From NCBI RefSeq assembly GCF_000336755.1, contig NZ_AOLK01000018.1:101523-165522 (forward strand): DNA of 64,000 bases, given 5' to 3'. The notes beneath the pieces were generated by a model that worked only from the letters and a program-made list of their open reading frames with translations, did no database searches and was not told where the DNA came from. This stretch comes from Haloferax elongans ATCC BAA-1513 (lineage in GTDB: Archaea > Halobacteriota > Halobacteria > Halobacteriales > Haloferacaceae). The number at the start of each line of letters is the position of its first letter. The first letter of the stretch is position 1. Both the position numbers and the translations under genes were made by a program. Below are positions 41,949-51,767 of this stretch, piece after piece.

Positions 41949-44900
41949 ATGCGACTCCGGACCGCGTTGAATGAATACAAGCGCGGCCGAGGTGGACGCT
42001 TCCCCGAAGAGTGTCCTACCTCGGCAGGCGCGTTCTCGGGCCACGGAGACCGACTCGTCTACGTCGGCCCCGACGGGTCTCTGCGGGACTACTCGTCTTC
42101 GCTGTCGGGCCTCTACGGAATCGACCGGTCTCGGTTCGGCATCGAGACGAACGGCGAGACCCACTGGTTCGACGAACTCGAACCCGTCCGCCAGCACTAC
42201 TACCGAGAGACCACGCTCGTCGAGACAGAGTACGATGCCGGCGAGTACACCGTCCACCAGTACGACCTGACACTCGGGCGCGCTCACGTGACGCACGTGG
42301 AGCTGCGCGGTGCAATCCCCACAGACGCCCACCTCACAGCCTTCCTCACGTTCGCCCCCGAAGGGCGAGAGACTCGTGTCGGCCGCCTCATCCACGAAGA
42401 AGGCGGACCCAACGGGACGCAGGCCGTGGAAGTGTTCCACAGAGAGGAACACGACTACGTCACCGCCTCGACCGGCCTCGACGACGTTCGCGGCCAGATT
42501 CCCGAGCGATTCGACGAAATTCTCTCCGAGGGGACCTTCGACTTCCCACGAGAGGCCGTCCTCGAACGCTACGAGGACACGCACCTCTCGGGCGATGTCG
42601 TCGTGAGCGCCCCGCTCGAACAAGAGGGACGCGCCGCCAGAACGACCCTCGTCACGCAGCTGTCGGACCACTCCGAGATGGGCCGTGAGGACGCCCTCGC
42701 AGACCTCCAGCACTGTTCGGTCCAGCACGCGACGGCGGATGCACTCCGTGCTGCTGCCCGTGAGCAAGCCGAGGTGTACGTCCCCGAGGACACGCCGCGC
42801 GAGCGTATCGTGCGCTCGGACCTCCGGGCGCTGTCGCTTCTGACCGCGCCGAGTGGGGCTCGTATCGCCGGTCCGGAATTCGACCCCTTCTACGCCCACT
42901 CCGGCGGCTACGGCTACACGTGGTTCCGCGACGACTCAGAGGTTTCGCGCGCCCTGCTGCACGCCGACGCAGCGCTCGACCTCGACCTTCGCGACAGACT
43001 CGCGACGAGCGCGGAGTTTTACTGCGAGACGCAACTCTCCGACGGCACGTGGCCCCACCGCGCCTGGGCCGTCGATGGGTCGCTCGCGCCCGGATGGGCA
43101 CACGGCCGCGTCGAGGGCGCTGGCGACGAAGAGTACCAAGCAGACCAGACGGCGAGTGTCCTGACGTATCTCGCGACGCTTCTCGCGGAACGACGCGACG
43201 AACTCGACGACGAACTCGTCGGGCGCATTCGCTCGACGATTGCCGCTGGTGTTGACGGTCTCGACTCCAGTTTGGAGGACGACGGCCTGCCGACAGTCTG
43301 CCAGAACGCTTGGGAGAACATGGCCGGGCGGTTCACCCACACTGCTGCGACGTTCTTGCAAGCGTATTCAGCGGTCGCGACTGCACCGCTCAACGAAGAC
43401 CTGCGCGACCACGCCCGCGAACAGGCGACCACCGTCTACGAGGGCCTCGACGAACTGTGGTCCGAAGAGAGAGAGGTGTACGCGCTGAGAATCGACCAGA
43501 ACGGCACCCTCGACGACCGCCTCGACTCCGCGACGTTCGCCCTCGTCGACGCCATGGATGCTTACGCCGACGTCGAAGAGGTCGACAACGAGACGGCGAC
43601 GCGCCTCGTCAAGCACATGGCCGCGACGCTGAAGGGGCTGTACCGCAACCCACGCAGCGAGGTTGCTGGCTTGGTCCGGTTCGAAGACGACTACTGGCGC
43701 GCCGACGGGCAGGACGGCGAGAAGGTGTGGTCGGTCTCGACTGCGTGGGGTGCGAACGCCGCCGCAAAGTTCGGACAACTCTGCGAGCGACTCGGTCTCG
43801 ACGGCCGCCGGTTCGTCGAGCGGGCGACCAACCTGTACGAACTCCTGCAACCCGACGGACCGCTGTCGACCGAGGCGGGCTACCTCGCCGAGCAAGTGTT
43901 CGACGACGGGAGTTTCGACAGCGCGACCCCGCTCGGCTGGCCGCACGCCATCCGAACGGAGACGACAGCGATTCTCTCGGAACTCGACGCGCTTCCGGCA
44001 CCGAAACCGGCACCGACCGGTCCGGAGAACCGCCCGCGATGGACGACCGGTGAGAAATACGGTATCGCGACCGTCGCCGACCACCGGGCTGACGACCCTT
44101 CGCGCGTCTGGTTCACGTTGACCGAAGGCGCACTCACCGAGGTTCGCTTCCCGCGGGTCGACCTGATGAACCTCAGAACGCTCGACTTCCTCGTCGTCAA
44201 CGCCGACCCGAAGAGCGACTACACGGCTCGGACGCACAACGAGACGCGCCGAGACGACCACGCCGACACGGTCGAACGTCGGGCGGAAATCGTCGACGAA
44301 GACGCGCTCGTCTTCCGCCACGTCGTCACCGAGACGGGCGACGGCCGCGGCCACGAGTGGGAACTCACCGTCGAGTACGCAATCGACCCCGAGCACGACG
44401 CGCTTCTCGCGGACGTGCAGTTCGAAGCACTCGACGACAGTAAATACGAACTCTATACCGTTGCAGACACGGCGCTCGCCAACACCGGGGCGATGGACCG
44501 CGGTATCCGCCTCGGCCAGCTTGGGAGCTACCATCTCGTCGCCCGCGACGCGGGTGCGTTCGACGCCGGAACTACCGGCGAACCGCTCCTCATCGACGAG
44601 AACGGACAGGAGTACAGTGTCGCTATCGCGCTCACCACCGCCGGGCGATTCGACTGGGCCACGGTCGGCGTCGCCGGGTCGAAGTACCTCGCAGAGTTCT
44701 TCTCGAAGGGCGAACTGCCCGCGCCGCAAGAGCGCATCGACGACGAGAACGTCGTCCTCGTCGGTCGCATCGGGACCGGTGACGACCTCTCGGAGACGCT
44801 GGCGCTCGGCCTCGCCGAACACGCCGACACCGCGGCCGCACTCGGTGAAGCGGCGGGTGCACTGACCCGTGGCTACGAGACGGTCCGGTCGGCCTACACC

Positions 44901-46484
44901 GACACGTGGGCGGATTTCCTCGTCGACAAAGAACTTCCCAAGTCCGTGAGCGGTGACCCGGAACTCACCGAACAGTACAAGACGAGCCTCATGAGCCTGC
45001 GGGCGGTCGAAGACAAGACCTATCTCGGGGCGGGCATCGCCTCGCCGTCGGTTCCGTGGGGCGAAGCGGTCCCGGCCGAAGAGTCGAAGGGGTACGGTTA
45101 CAACTTCGTCTGGTCGCGCGACCTCTATCAGGTCTTTACCGTCTTCGAAGCGGTCGGCGACATCAAGACGGCCATCGAGGCGCTGGAGTACATCTACACC
45201 TACCAGCAGGACAATCGAGGGTTCATCCCGCAGAACACCTACCTCAACGGGCGCACCCGCTGGGGCGGCGAGCAGATGGACAACATCTCGTTCCCGCAGG
45301 TGATGGCCTACATGCTGAAAGAGCGTGGTTTCGGCTTCGAAGACGTCGACTACGACTACGTGAACGTCAAACGCTCCGCCGATTACGTGGCTCGAAACGG
45401 GCCGCCGACCGCACAGGAACGCTGGGAGGAAGAAGCGGGCTACTCGCCGTCGTCCATCGCGGCCGAAATCGCCGGCCTCGCGTCCGCCGGAGCCATCGCT
45501 CTCGACGAAGGAAAGCGGGCCGACGCCCTCGTCTGGCTTGCACTCGCCGACGACTGGACCGAGCGCGTCGAAGACTGGACTGCGACACAGACGGGGACCG
45601 ACCGCCACGACAACACGCCATACTACGTCCGCGTCACCCGCGACGGCGAACCCGATGCGGGCCACCTCCGAACGCTCGCCAACAACGGGCCGACGCTCGA
45701 CGAGCGCGAAGTCATCGACGCCGGCTTCCTCGAACTGACGCGTCTTGGTATCAAGTCGCCCGACGACGAGGTCATCAAGAATTCCCTGGCAGAAGTCGAC
45801 GAGACGATTCGCATCGATACACCGCACGGCCCGGCGTTCTACCGTTACAACGGCGACGGTTACGGCGAACTCGAACGCAACGAAGAGGGCGCGCCATGGT
45901 CTATCGACGCCAAAGGGAAAGGCCGTCTCTGGCCCATCTTCACGGGCGAGCGCGCCGAGTACGAACTTCTCGCCGGAACCAAAGACGGCGAACTCGAACC
46001 ACAGAGCATGCTTCGGACGATGGCCGCCTTCGCCAACTCCGGGCGCATGCTCGCAGAGCAGGTCTGGGACCGCGAGCACTCGACTGCCTACAATTGGGAG
46101 TTCGGCGAAGGGACCGGCAGCGCGACGCCGCTCGCGTGGTCGATGGCGCAGTTCGTCCGTCTCGCACACAGTATCGACGTCGGCGAGCCCGTCGAGATGC
46201 CGAAGTTCGTCCAGAACCGCTACGTCGAACAAGACCGCCCGGCAGGGCCGAGCCTCCGCGTGAGCACGCGGTTCAAAGGCGACAAACTCGTCGTCTCCGG
46301 GCAGACCGACGCCGCTATCGTCGCGGTGAAAACGCCCGGTGAGACGACGCTTGTCGAACCGAAAAAGGAGACCTTCGAAGTCGAAGTCGCCATCGAGTAC
46401 GGAGAGAATCAGGTGACTGTCGCCGCCGCCAGCGACGAGGACTTGACGACTGCCGGAACGTCCGTCTCTCGGTTCACGCTCTAA
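41949..46484 (+). CDS. giant glucoamylase with two GH15-type halves
   Basis: This 1511-residue protein is made of two homologous-looking parts. Residues about 1-690 have an N-terminal beta domain and an alpha/alpha barrel with SGGYGYTWFRDDSEVSRALL, WPHRAWAVDGSL and YQADQTASVLTYLA, the motifs of GH15. Residues about 700-1430 repeat the plan: a glucodextranase-like N domain (GEKYGIATVADHRADDPSRV), then GYGYNFVWSRDLYQVF, GRTRWGGEQMDNISFPQ, QERWEEEAGYSPSS (catalytic Glu in QERWEE) and SATPLAWSMAQFVRL with TAYNWEFGEG. A short beta domain ends it. It hydrolyses terminal glucose from dextrins. No signal peptide is seen. ATG 41949 fits the TATA at about 41912; an in-frame upstream GTG (41922) is less likely. 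Confidence 0.88.
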   Translation: MRLRTALNEYKRGRGGRFPEECPTSAGAFSGHGDRLVYVGPDGSLRDYSSSLSGLYGIDRSRFGIETNGETHWFDELEPVRQHYYRETTLVETEYDAGEYTVHQYDLTLGRAHVTHVELRGAIPTDAHLTAFLTFAPEGRETRVGRLIHEEGGPNGTQAVEVFHREEHDYVTASTGLDDVRGQIPERFDEILSEGTFDFPREAVLERYEDTHLSGDVVVSAPLEQEGRAARTTLVTQLSDHSEMGREDALADLQHCSVQHATADALRAAAREQAEVYVPEDTPRERIVRSDLRALSLLTAPSGARIAGPEFDPFYAHSGGYGYTWFRDDSEVSRALLHADAALDLDLRDRLATSAEFYCETQLSDGTWPHRAWAVDGSLAPGWAHGRVEGAGDEEYQADQTASVLTYLATLLAERRDELDDELVGRIRSTIAAGVDGLDSSLEDDGLPTVCQNAWENMAGRFTHTAATFLQAYSAVATAPLNEDLRDHAREQATTVYEGLDELWSEEREVYALRIDQNGTLDDRLDSATFALVDAMDAYADVEEVDNETATRLVKHMAATLKGLYRNPRSEVAGLVRFEDDYWRADGQDGEKVWSVSTAWGANAAAKFGQLCERLGLDGRRFVERATNLYELLQPDGPLSTEAGYLAEQVFDDGSFDSATPLGWPHAIRTETTAILSELDALPAPKPAPTGPENRPRWTTGEKYGIATVADHRADDPSRVWFTLTEGALTEVRFPRVDLMNLRTLDFLVVNADPKSDYTARTHNETRRDDHADTVERRAEIVDEDALVFRHVVTETGDGRGHEWELTVEYAIDPEHDALLADVQFEALDDSKYELYTVADTALANTGAMDRGIRLGQLGSYHLVARDAGAFDAGTTGEPLLIDENGQEYSVAIALTTAGRFDWATVGVAGSKYLAEFFSKGELPAPQERIDDENVVLVGRIGTGDDLSETLALGLAEHADTAAALGEAAGALTRGYETVRSAYTDTWADFLVDKELPKSVSGDPELTEQYKTSLMSLRAVEDKTYLGAGIASPSVPWGEAVPAEESKGYGYNFVWSRDLYQVFTVFEAVGDIKTAIEALEYIYTYQQDNRGFIPQNTYLNGRTRWGGEQMDNISFPQVMAYMLKERGFGFEDVDYDYVNVKRSADYVARNGPPTAQERWEEEAGYSPSSIAAEIAGLASAGAIALDEGKRADALVWLALADDWTERVEDWTATQTGTDRHDNTPYYVRVTRDGEPDAGHLRTLANNGPTLDEREVIDAGFLELTRLGIKSPDDEVIKNSLAEVDETIRIDTPHGPAFYRYNGDGYGELERNEEGAPWSIDAKGKGRLWPIFTGERAEYELLAGTKDGELEPQSMLRTMAAFANSGRMLAEQVWDREHSTAYNWEFGEGTGSATPLAWSMAQFVRLAHSIDVGEPVEMPKFVQNRYVEQDRPAGPSLRVSTRFKGDKLVVSGQTDAAIVAVKTPGETTLVEPKKETFEVEVAIEYGENQVTVAAASDEDLTTAGTSVSRFTL

Positions 46485-46592
46485 GCGGAGCCGCGAGACT
46501 CTCTTTTCGGGAGGACGTGTCACCCAGCGCGGCCGTGCAATTTGCTCACCCGACCGCTCGGCTGTTTTTCCCAAGGGGAGACAACACACTGC

Positions 46593-47798
46593 ATGGACAG
46601 GCGAGCGTTTCTCGCGCTCGCGGCGACCGGCGGGGTGTCGCTCGCGGGGTGTGGAATCAGCGCTGTCGGGGACATTCGAGCCACTGCGTCGTCAACCGCG
46701 GAGGCGACACCAGCAACCGACGCCGCCGAATCTGGTGGCCAATCTAGAGGAGAAGGCGACTCACGACGACCGATTCCGCAGAACGTGTCGCTTCCAGTTC
46801 CCAAATCCGACCTTCGGAAGTCGGTTGCCAAAGATGCGATTCCGGCCATTACCGACCCCGCGTTTGCGTCGAACTGGGACAACCTGGAAATCGAACTCGA
46901 TAGTGGGACGTACCGCCCGCAACTCGGCGTGGACGACCTCGTCGTCGTCGTGGAACTCGGCGGGAAGGCGCGGGCGTACCCACTTCGGGTGCTGAGTTGG
47001 CACGAGGTGGTGAACGACCGATTCGGTGACGTGCCGGTGGTCGTTACCTACTGTCCACTCTGTCAAAGCGGGATGGTCGCACGGCGGGGTGTAGACGGCA
47101 ACACAGCCACGTTTGGAGTCTCGGGCTATCTCTGGCACGAGAACCTCGTGCTGTACGACAGCGCCACCGAAAGTCTCTGGAGTCAATTACTCGCCACCGC
47201 AATTCGCGGGAGCGAGACGGGTGCCCAGTTGGAACTCCTGCCTTCGACGGTGACGACGTGGGGCGAGTGGCGCGAGGCAGTTCCCGAGACGACGGTACTT
47301 CTTCCGCCGCCGCGTTCGGATACCGTGGTCGGAGAGGTTCGGTTCAACTACGGGTTCGACCTCTACGACCAGTGGGCGAAAGTTTGGGACGCCTACCCGG
47401 ACACGGCACCGGGTGATACGGGCGGTGATACACGGCTTCGACCGCGTGAGTTGGTCCTCGGCGTTCGTGACGGTAACGTTGCCCGGGCGTATCCCGAGAC
47501 ACAGGTCGGGTGGGTTCCTCTCGTCGAGGATGTCGTCGGCGACCTGTCGGTCGTCGTCGCGTCGGTCCCCGGCTACACACTCGTCGCCTACGACCGCCGT
47601 GTTGGAGGCACGACGCTCCAGTTCGAACGCGACGGCAACGTTCTGGTCGGTGGGGGGTCGCGGTGGAACCTTCAGACGGGTGTCGCCGAAGACGGACCGT
47701 TCGAGGGCGTTCGACTCCGGCGGGCGAACGAATACGCACCAATGCTGTGGTTCGCATGGCTGGCGTTCAACCCCGAGACAGAAGTCTGGTCACCGTGA
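46593..47798 (+). CDS. Tat lipoprotein of the DUF3179 family
   Basis: This 401-residue protein begins MDRRAFLALAATGGVSLAGC, a twin-arginine signal (Arg3-Arg4) ending at lipobox Cys20, so it is anchored on the cell surface. An acidic Ser/Thr spacer follows. The DUF3179 domain shows VVVELGGKARAYPLRVLSWHE, VVTYCPLCQSGM, YLWHENLVLYD (with SLWSQLLATAI) and, later, the repeated half KVWDAYPD and QVGWVPLVEDV. The function of the family is unknown. The start is the ATG before the Tat motif; the upstream frame adds a meaningless stretch. Confidence 0.87.
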   Translation: MDRRAFLALAATGGVSLAGCGISAVGDIRATASSTAEATPATDAAESGGQSRGEGDSRRPIPQNVSLPVPKSDLRKSVAKDAIPAITDPAFASNWDNLEIELDSGTYRPQLGVDDLVVVVELGGKARAYPLRVLSWHEVVNDRFGDVPVVVTYCPLCQSGMVARRGVDGNTATFGVSGYLWHENLVLYDSATESLWSQLLATAIRGSETGAQLELLPSTVTTWGEWREAVPETTVLLPPPRSDTVVGEVRFNYGFDLYDQWAKVWDAYPDTAPGDTGGDTRLRPRELVLGVRDGNVARAYPETQVGWVPLVEDVVGDLSVVVASVPGYTLVAYDRRVGGTTLQFERDGNVLVGGGSRWNLQTGVAEDGPFEGVRLRRANEYAPMLWFAWLAFNPETEVWSP

Positions 47799-48121
47799 GA
47801 ACGCACCCCCGAGAGAGACGCCAACAACCGAATCGCCGACCATCATCGGGTTGTATGCGAGAGGAAAGCAAGGACAAATGATAAAAAATTAAAATGTATC
47901 CATCAATTGGTGTCTATACCGCGACACGTTCGCGGTGAGACGCCAGCCATCGTCTCCACCCTCAGTGAGCCCGAATTCCAGTGTGGCTGGTGTGCCCTTG
48001 CAGTCGCCCGCGCGTCCCGTGCACAGAGTTGTCGCGTGGGCGGTCCCAAGTCCCCAAGAGCCGCCTGCGTGTCTCTCAGTTTACCACCACTGCTTATCCA
48101 CGTTCACTCCAATAGACAGGT
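47799..48121. other. non-coding gap of 323 bases
   Basis: The gap follows the DUF3179 gene. An A/T-rich run (aaatgataaaaaattaaaatg, 47876-47896) may be the terminator. The rest is plain GC-rich sequence with no convincing reading frame. A TATA-like gcttatcc near 48090 serves the next gene. Confidence 0.5.
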
Positions 48122-48601
48122 ATGCCGGTCTACCAGCGCCGAACTCGCGTGGATGCGCCGCTCGAAGCCGTCTGGGAGTTTCACTCCGACATCTCCGGTC
48201 TCGAAGCGCTCACTCCGGGGTGGATGAACCTCGAAATCGAAGGCGTCCGCGGCCCGGACGGGGAGGAGACACCCGACGAACTCGTTGCTGGGACCGAAAT
48301 CGAGATGGCCATGCAACCGTTCGGCGTCGGACCCCGACAGCGATGGACGTCGCGTATCCTCGACCGCGACGAGAACGAGACGACCGCGTGGTTCCGCGAC
48401 GACATGGTCGGCGGGCCGTTCTCGCGGTGGGTCCACACGCATCGGTTCACCGCCGACGGAGACGAGACACTCGTCGAAGACCGAGTCGAGTATCAACTTC
48501 CGTTCGGCCCACTCGGGGGCGTCGCTGGCGTCTTCGGAGATATTGGATTCGAACCGATGTTTCGCGACAGACACCGGCGGACGAAGCAACTGCTGGAGTG
48601 A
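48122..48601 (+). CDS. SRPBCC-family ligand-binding protein
   Basis: This 159-residue START/Bet v1-like protein opens with MPVYQRRTRVDAPLEAVWEF, the standard first strand and helix, then SDISGLEALTPGW and the later strands RWTSRILDRDENETTAWFRD and WVHTHRFTADGDETLVEDRV. It has the deep hydrophobic pocket expected of polyketide-cyclase-like proteins. Haloarchaeal members often bind lipids or cofactors; the ligand is not known. A TATA-like element about 27 bases upstream gives a leaderless start. It converges with the histidine kinase. Confidence 0.85.
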   Translation: MPVYQRRTRVDAPLEAVWEFHSDISGLEALTPGWMNLEIEGVRGPDGEETPDELVAGTEIEMAMQPFGVGPRQRWTSRILDRDENETTAWFRDDMVGGPFSRWVHTHRFTADGDETLVEDRVEYQLPFGPLGGVAGVFGDIGFEPMFRDRHRRTKQLLE

Positions 48602-48651
48602 TTTGAAGCGCAGGCGACAGCCAGTCGTAGTTCGAAATGGTGGCGAGACGG

Positions 48652-50655
48652 TCAGTCGTTGCTCAGTGAGAACCGCGGTTCGACTTCCGGCCGGACGCCG
48701 CCCACGTCGAACTCGAACCGAGCACCACCGAGGTCCGGTTCGGGAGCCGTGGCAGCAATTTCCCAGCCGTGGGCCTCGACGATGCTCTCGACGATAGAGA
48801 GGCCGAACCCGGACCCGGATTCGGAGGTCGTATGCCCGTGTTCGAACACAGTACCGCGGTCCTCTTCCGGGATTCCCGGCCCGTTGTCCGCGACGTAGAA
48901 TCCGGTTTCAGTTGGGCCGACACGGACGAGCGTCTCGGTTTCTGCGGCGTCGCCGTCGCTGCCGTGTTCGACTGCGTTTCGGAACAAGTTCTCGAAGGCT
49001 TGCTGGAGTCGTCCCTGATCAGCCTGTGTCGAGCCAATCCCGTCTTCGGCGACGAGGACCGCATCGCCCGTCTCGACCGCCTTCCACGCGCGCTCTGCCA
49101 CCTGTGCGACCGTGACAGGTTCCGTGTCGCCGACTTTCCGTCCCTGCCTGGCGAGTGTGAGAACGTCGTTGAGAAGCGTGTCCATTCGAGTGAGGCCGTC
49201 GATGGCTCGGCTGAGGTGCGACACATCGTCTTCCTCGCTGGCGAGTTCGACGAACCCTTTGGCGACGTTGAGCGGGTTTCGAAGGTCGTGTGAGACGACC
49301 GACGCAAACTCTTCGAGGCGCTCGTTCTGTCGTTGTAGTTCGTGTTCTCGTCGCTGGCGTGCGAGCGTGTGTGCGACGTTGTCGCCGACAGACCGGAGGA
49401 GGTCGACCTCGGTATCAGTCCAGGACCGACCCTCGTCGGTCACGTCGAAGACGATGAAACCGATAAGCGTCCACTTCGAGACCATCGGTACAGCGACGAA
49501 CCCGCCGGTCTCTGCCGTTTCGAGGATTTCTTTCGTGTTCGATGCCCCGGGCGGGAGGTCGGAGGTGTTGTGCAACCGGATGTTCTCGAATCGGTTGAGG
49601 CGTTCGACCAACCAATCGGCGTCGTCGAGCGCCACGCGTGTCGGGTGGTTTACCTGACATCCATCTTCCTGCCAGTCGTGCATCTGCACGGCGACGTTCG
49701 TCTCGTCGTCGTAGAGGAAAACAGAGCAGCGAGCGAGGTCCGAGACTTCGCCAACGGTCTGGAGCGTCCACTCGATTTTGGTGCCGATTTCGTCCGCTTC
49801 GGCGCTCATCAGCGACGTCGACGTGTCCAACACGGCATCTTTCAGTCGCGTCTCGTAGTGGAGTCGTTCGCGGTGGCGACTGCGCTCTGTGACGTCTTGC
49901 AGCGTGCCGATGACGCCGGGTTCTTCGTCGCCGTCCTGACGGCCCGCGAGGTGGCCTTCACACAGTATCTCGTCGTGGTCGGCGTACGGTCCCGGGGCGA
50001 GGATAGTCTCGAACCGTTCGGTATCGGCACCCTCACAGGAAGTGACCGTCTCGAAGGCATCCGACAGGTCGTCGCCGTCCTTCATCGCGAGGTCAGTCAC
50101 GTGTTGTCCGAGAATATCGTCGCGCTCGTAGCCCGTCAACTCACAAAAGACGCTGTCGACTTCAGTGAAGTGCCCGCTGTCGTCGAGCGAGTAAACCCCA
50201 CTATCGAGGGCCTCTATGGCAGTGCCGTAGCGTTCTGAGGCTTCTTTAGCACGGTACTGAGACACGGCGTTGAGAACGCGATTTGCGAGTACCGTGTACT
50301 GGTCGGTCCCAGTGTCTTTCTGCATGTAGTCAGTCGCACCGACACGGAACGCATCTCGCGCGACTTCTTCAGAACCCTTGCCAGTAAACAGAATGAAAGG
50401 GAGGTCCGGGTGTTCAGAACGGACTGCACGGAGAAATTCTAACCCGTCGATATCAGGCATGTCGTAGTCCGAGACGACACAATCGACTTGTTCTTCGCGG
50501 AGACGGTCGAGTGCGTCTGCACCAGAAGCCGACGTCGTCACCGACAGGTCGACATCGCCCGCCTCGCGTTCGAGGTAGACAGATACGAGGTCTGTGAGGC
50601 TCGGTTCGTCGTCGACGTGGAGAACACGAACGTCGACACCGGACCCGTCGTCCAT
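48652..50655 (-). CDS. hybrid receiver-PAS-GAF sensor histidine kinase
   Basis: This 667-residue soluble signalling protein has an N-terminal receiver domain with VLHVDDEPSL and phospho-acceptor Asp63 (VVSDYDMPDIDGLEFL). A PAS domain follows (GVYSLDDSGHFTEVDSVFCE), then GAF (about 265-410), HisKA with His456 in HDLRNPLNVAKGF, and an HATPase ending NGPGIPEEDRGTVFEHG and GSGFGLSIV. It lacks membrane helices. It would sense a cytosolic signal and pass phosphate on, but no partner regulator is encoded nearby. The receiver before the kinase suggests it receives phosphate from another kinase. Confidence 0.92.
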   Translation of the reverse strand: MDDGSGVDVRVLHVDDEPSLTDLVSVYLEREAGDVDLSVTTSASGADALDRLREEQVDCVVSDYDMPDIDGLEFLRAVRSEHPDLPFILFTGKGSEEVARDAFRVGATDYMQKDTGTDQYTVLANRVLNAVSQYRAKEASERYGTAIEALDSGVYSLDDSGHFTEVDSVFCELTGYERDDILGQHVTDLAMKDGDDLSDAFETVTSCEGADTERFETILAPGPYADHDEILCEGHLAGRQDGDEEPGVIGTLQDVTERSRHRERLHYETRLKDAVLDTSTSLMSAEADEIGTKIEWTLQTVGEVSDLARCSVFLYDDETNVAVQMHDWQEDGCQVNHPTRVALDDADWLVERLNRFENIRLHNTSDLPPGASNTKEILETAETGGFVAVPMVSKWTLIGFIVFDVTDEGRSWTDTEVDLLRSVGDNVAHTLARQRREHELQRQNERLEEFASVVSHDLRNPLNVAKGFVELASEEDDVSHLSRAIDGLTRMDTLLNDVLTLARQGRKVGDTEPVTVAQVAERAWKAVETGDAVLVAEDGIGSTQADQGRLQQAFENLFRNAVEHGSDGDAAETETLVRVGPTETGFYVADNGPGIPEEDRGTVFEHGHTTSESGSGFGLSIVESIVEAHGWEIAATAPEPDLGGARFEFDVGGVRPEVEPRFSLSND

Positions 50656-50796
50656 ACACTCATGCGTGGAGTCTCAGTAATGAGCGTTGTGTTGCGATTA
50701 TCAGCCATGATATGGCCCGTGGTGAGTACCCCCAGAACCACGGGAAGACAATATATCACACACGAATATGATGCCGGTCAAATCGGTCGCGAGAGA

Positions 50797-51693
50797 TTAC
50801 GACGCAGTGACGTAAATTCCGAAGAGGACGATAGCTCCACCGGCGACGAGTGGGACCGTCGGAATCTCACCAAAGAGAAATAGAGCGAGGATGGTACTTC
50901 CGAGCGGTTCCCCGAGGAGTGAAACGGAGACGACGCTCGATTCGAGGTGTGCGAGCGCCCAGTTGATGACCGTGTGGCCGAAGATTCCCGGACCGACTGC
51001 CATCGCAAGGAACAAGACCCACTCGCGGAGTGGGTAGCCCGTCAGTGGGTCACCGTTTCCGACTGCGACGACGAGGAGTGTGGCCGCACAGACGCTGTAG
51101 ACGACGACCACGTAGGGGACGAGCGAAACCCGGCTTCGGACGCTTCGACCCGTGAGGACGTACGCGGCGGCAGTCACGGCACCGACGACAGCGAGCGCGT
51201 TACCGAATAGTGGACGGGGTGCACTGCTCGGAGCCAACAGGTCGGAAACAGACATTAGGACCATACCGACGAGTGCGACGGCGATTCCGGCGGCCGTCCG
51301 CCGACCGACGCGCTCGTCCAAGAGCGCCCACGCGCCCACGGCGACGAAAAGCGGTTGGGACTGCACGAGAGTGACGCTCGCAGCGACTGTGGTGTGGTTG
51401 AGACTCTCGAACCACGACGCGAAGTGTGCCGCGAGCGCGACACCAGCCCCGGTTGCGGCGACGAGGTCCCGACGGGAGAACGTCGAGAGCGCGTCGCGGT
51501 AGCGGGCGAGCGCCACCGGTGCGAGGAGTCCGACAGTGAACGCGACGCGGTAGAAGGCTTTGATGAGGCTGGGTGCGCTGCTCCAGCGAACCAGAATCGC
51601 GCTCGTGCTAATCGCGAGCACCGCGATACCGAGTGCAGCAAGCGGAGAGATGGGAGTGTCGTCAGTCGGTGCACCGAGAGACGGCGTGTTCAC
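50797..51693 (-). CDS. EamA/DMT-family exporter
   Basis: This 298-residue membrane protein has ten predicted helices in two EamA repeats. The first repeat includes SAPSLIKAFYRVAFTVGLLAP and GVALAAHFASWFESLNHTTV; the second starts at ALAVVGAVTAAAYVLTG and ends VVSVSLLGEPLGSTILALFL with FGEIPTVPLVAGGAIVL. It probably exports amino acids or other metabolites. GTG 51693 is chosen because the longer frame upstream has no family-like sequence and runs into the divergent promoter. It faces a second EamA gene 74 bases away. Confidence 0.83.
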   Translation of the reverse strand: MNTPSLGAPTDDTPISPLAALGIAVLAISTSAILVRWSSAPSLIKAFYRVAFTVGLLAPVALARYRDALSTFSRRDLVAATGAGVALAAHFASWFESLNHTTVAASVTLVQSQPLFVAVGAWALLDERVGRRTAAGIAVALVGMVLMSVSDLLAPSSAPRPLFGNALAVVGAVTAAAYVLTGRSVRSRVSLVPYVVVVYSVCAATLLVVAVGNGDPLTGYPLREWVLFLAMAVGPGIFGHTVINWALAHLESSVVSVSLLGEPLGSTILALFLFGEIPTVPLVAGGAIVLFGIYVTAS

Positions 51694-51767
51694 ATACCGC
51701 GCGATGTGTGGTAACGGCTTACCGCTTGCGAATCGTTTTACCTGCTCGGGACTCCGACTCGGTGTGC

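Noticed and set aside
43368..46589. 1073-codon minus-strand frame opposite the glucoamylase
   Set aside because: It is the complement of the glucoamylase reading; its composition (Val/Arg/Asp/Phe) is that expected of an antisense frame.
47907..48227. 106-codon plus frame in the gap before the SRPBCC gene
   Set aside because: It overlaps the TATA element and the start of the SRPBCC gene and has no protein-like pattern.
50755..50766. ACACACGAATAT upstream of the histidine kinase as another lactate-type operator
   Set aside because: Only the seven-base CACACGA part matches, which is expected several times by chance in 64 kb, and there is no palindrome.
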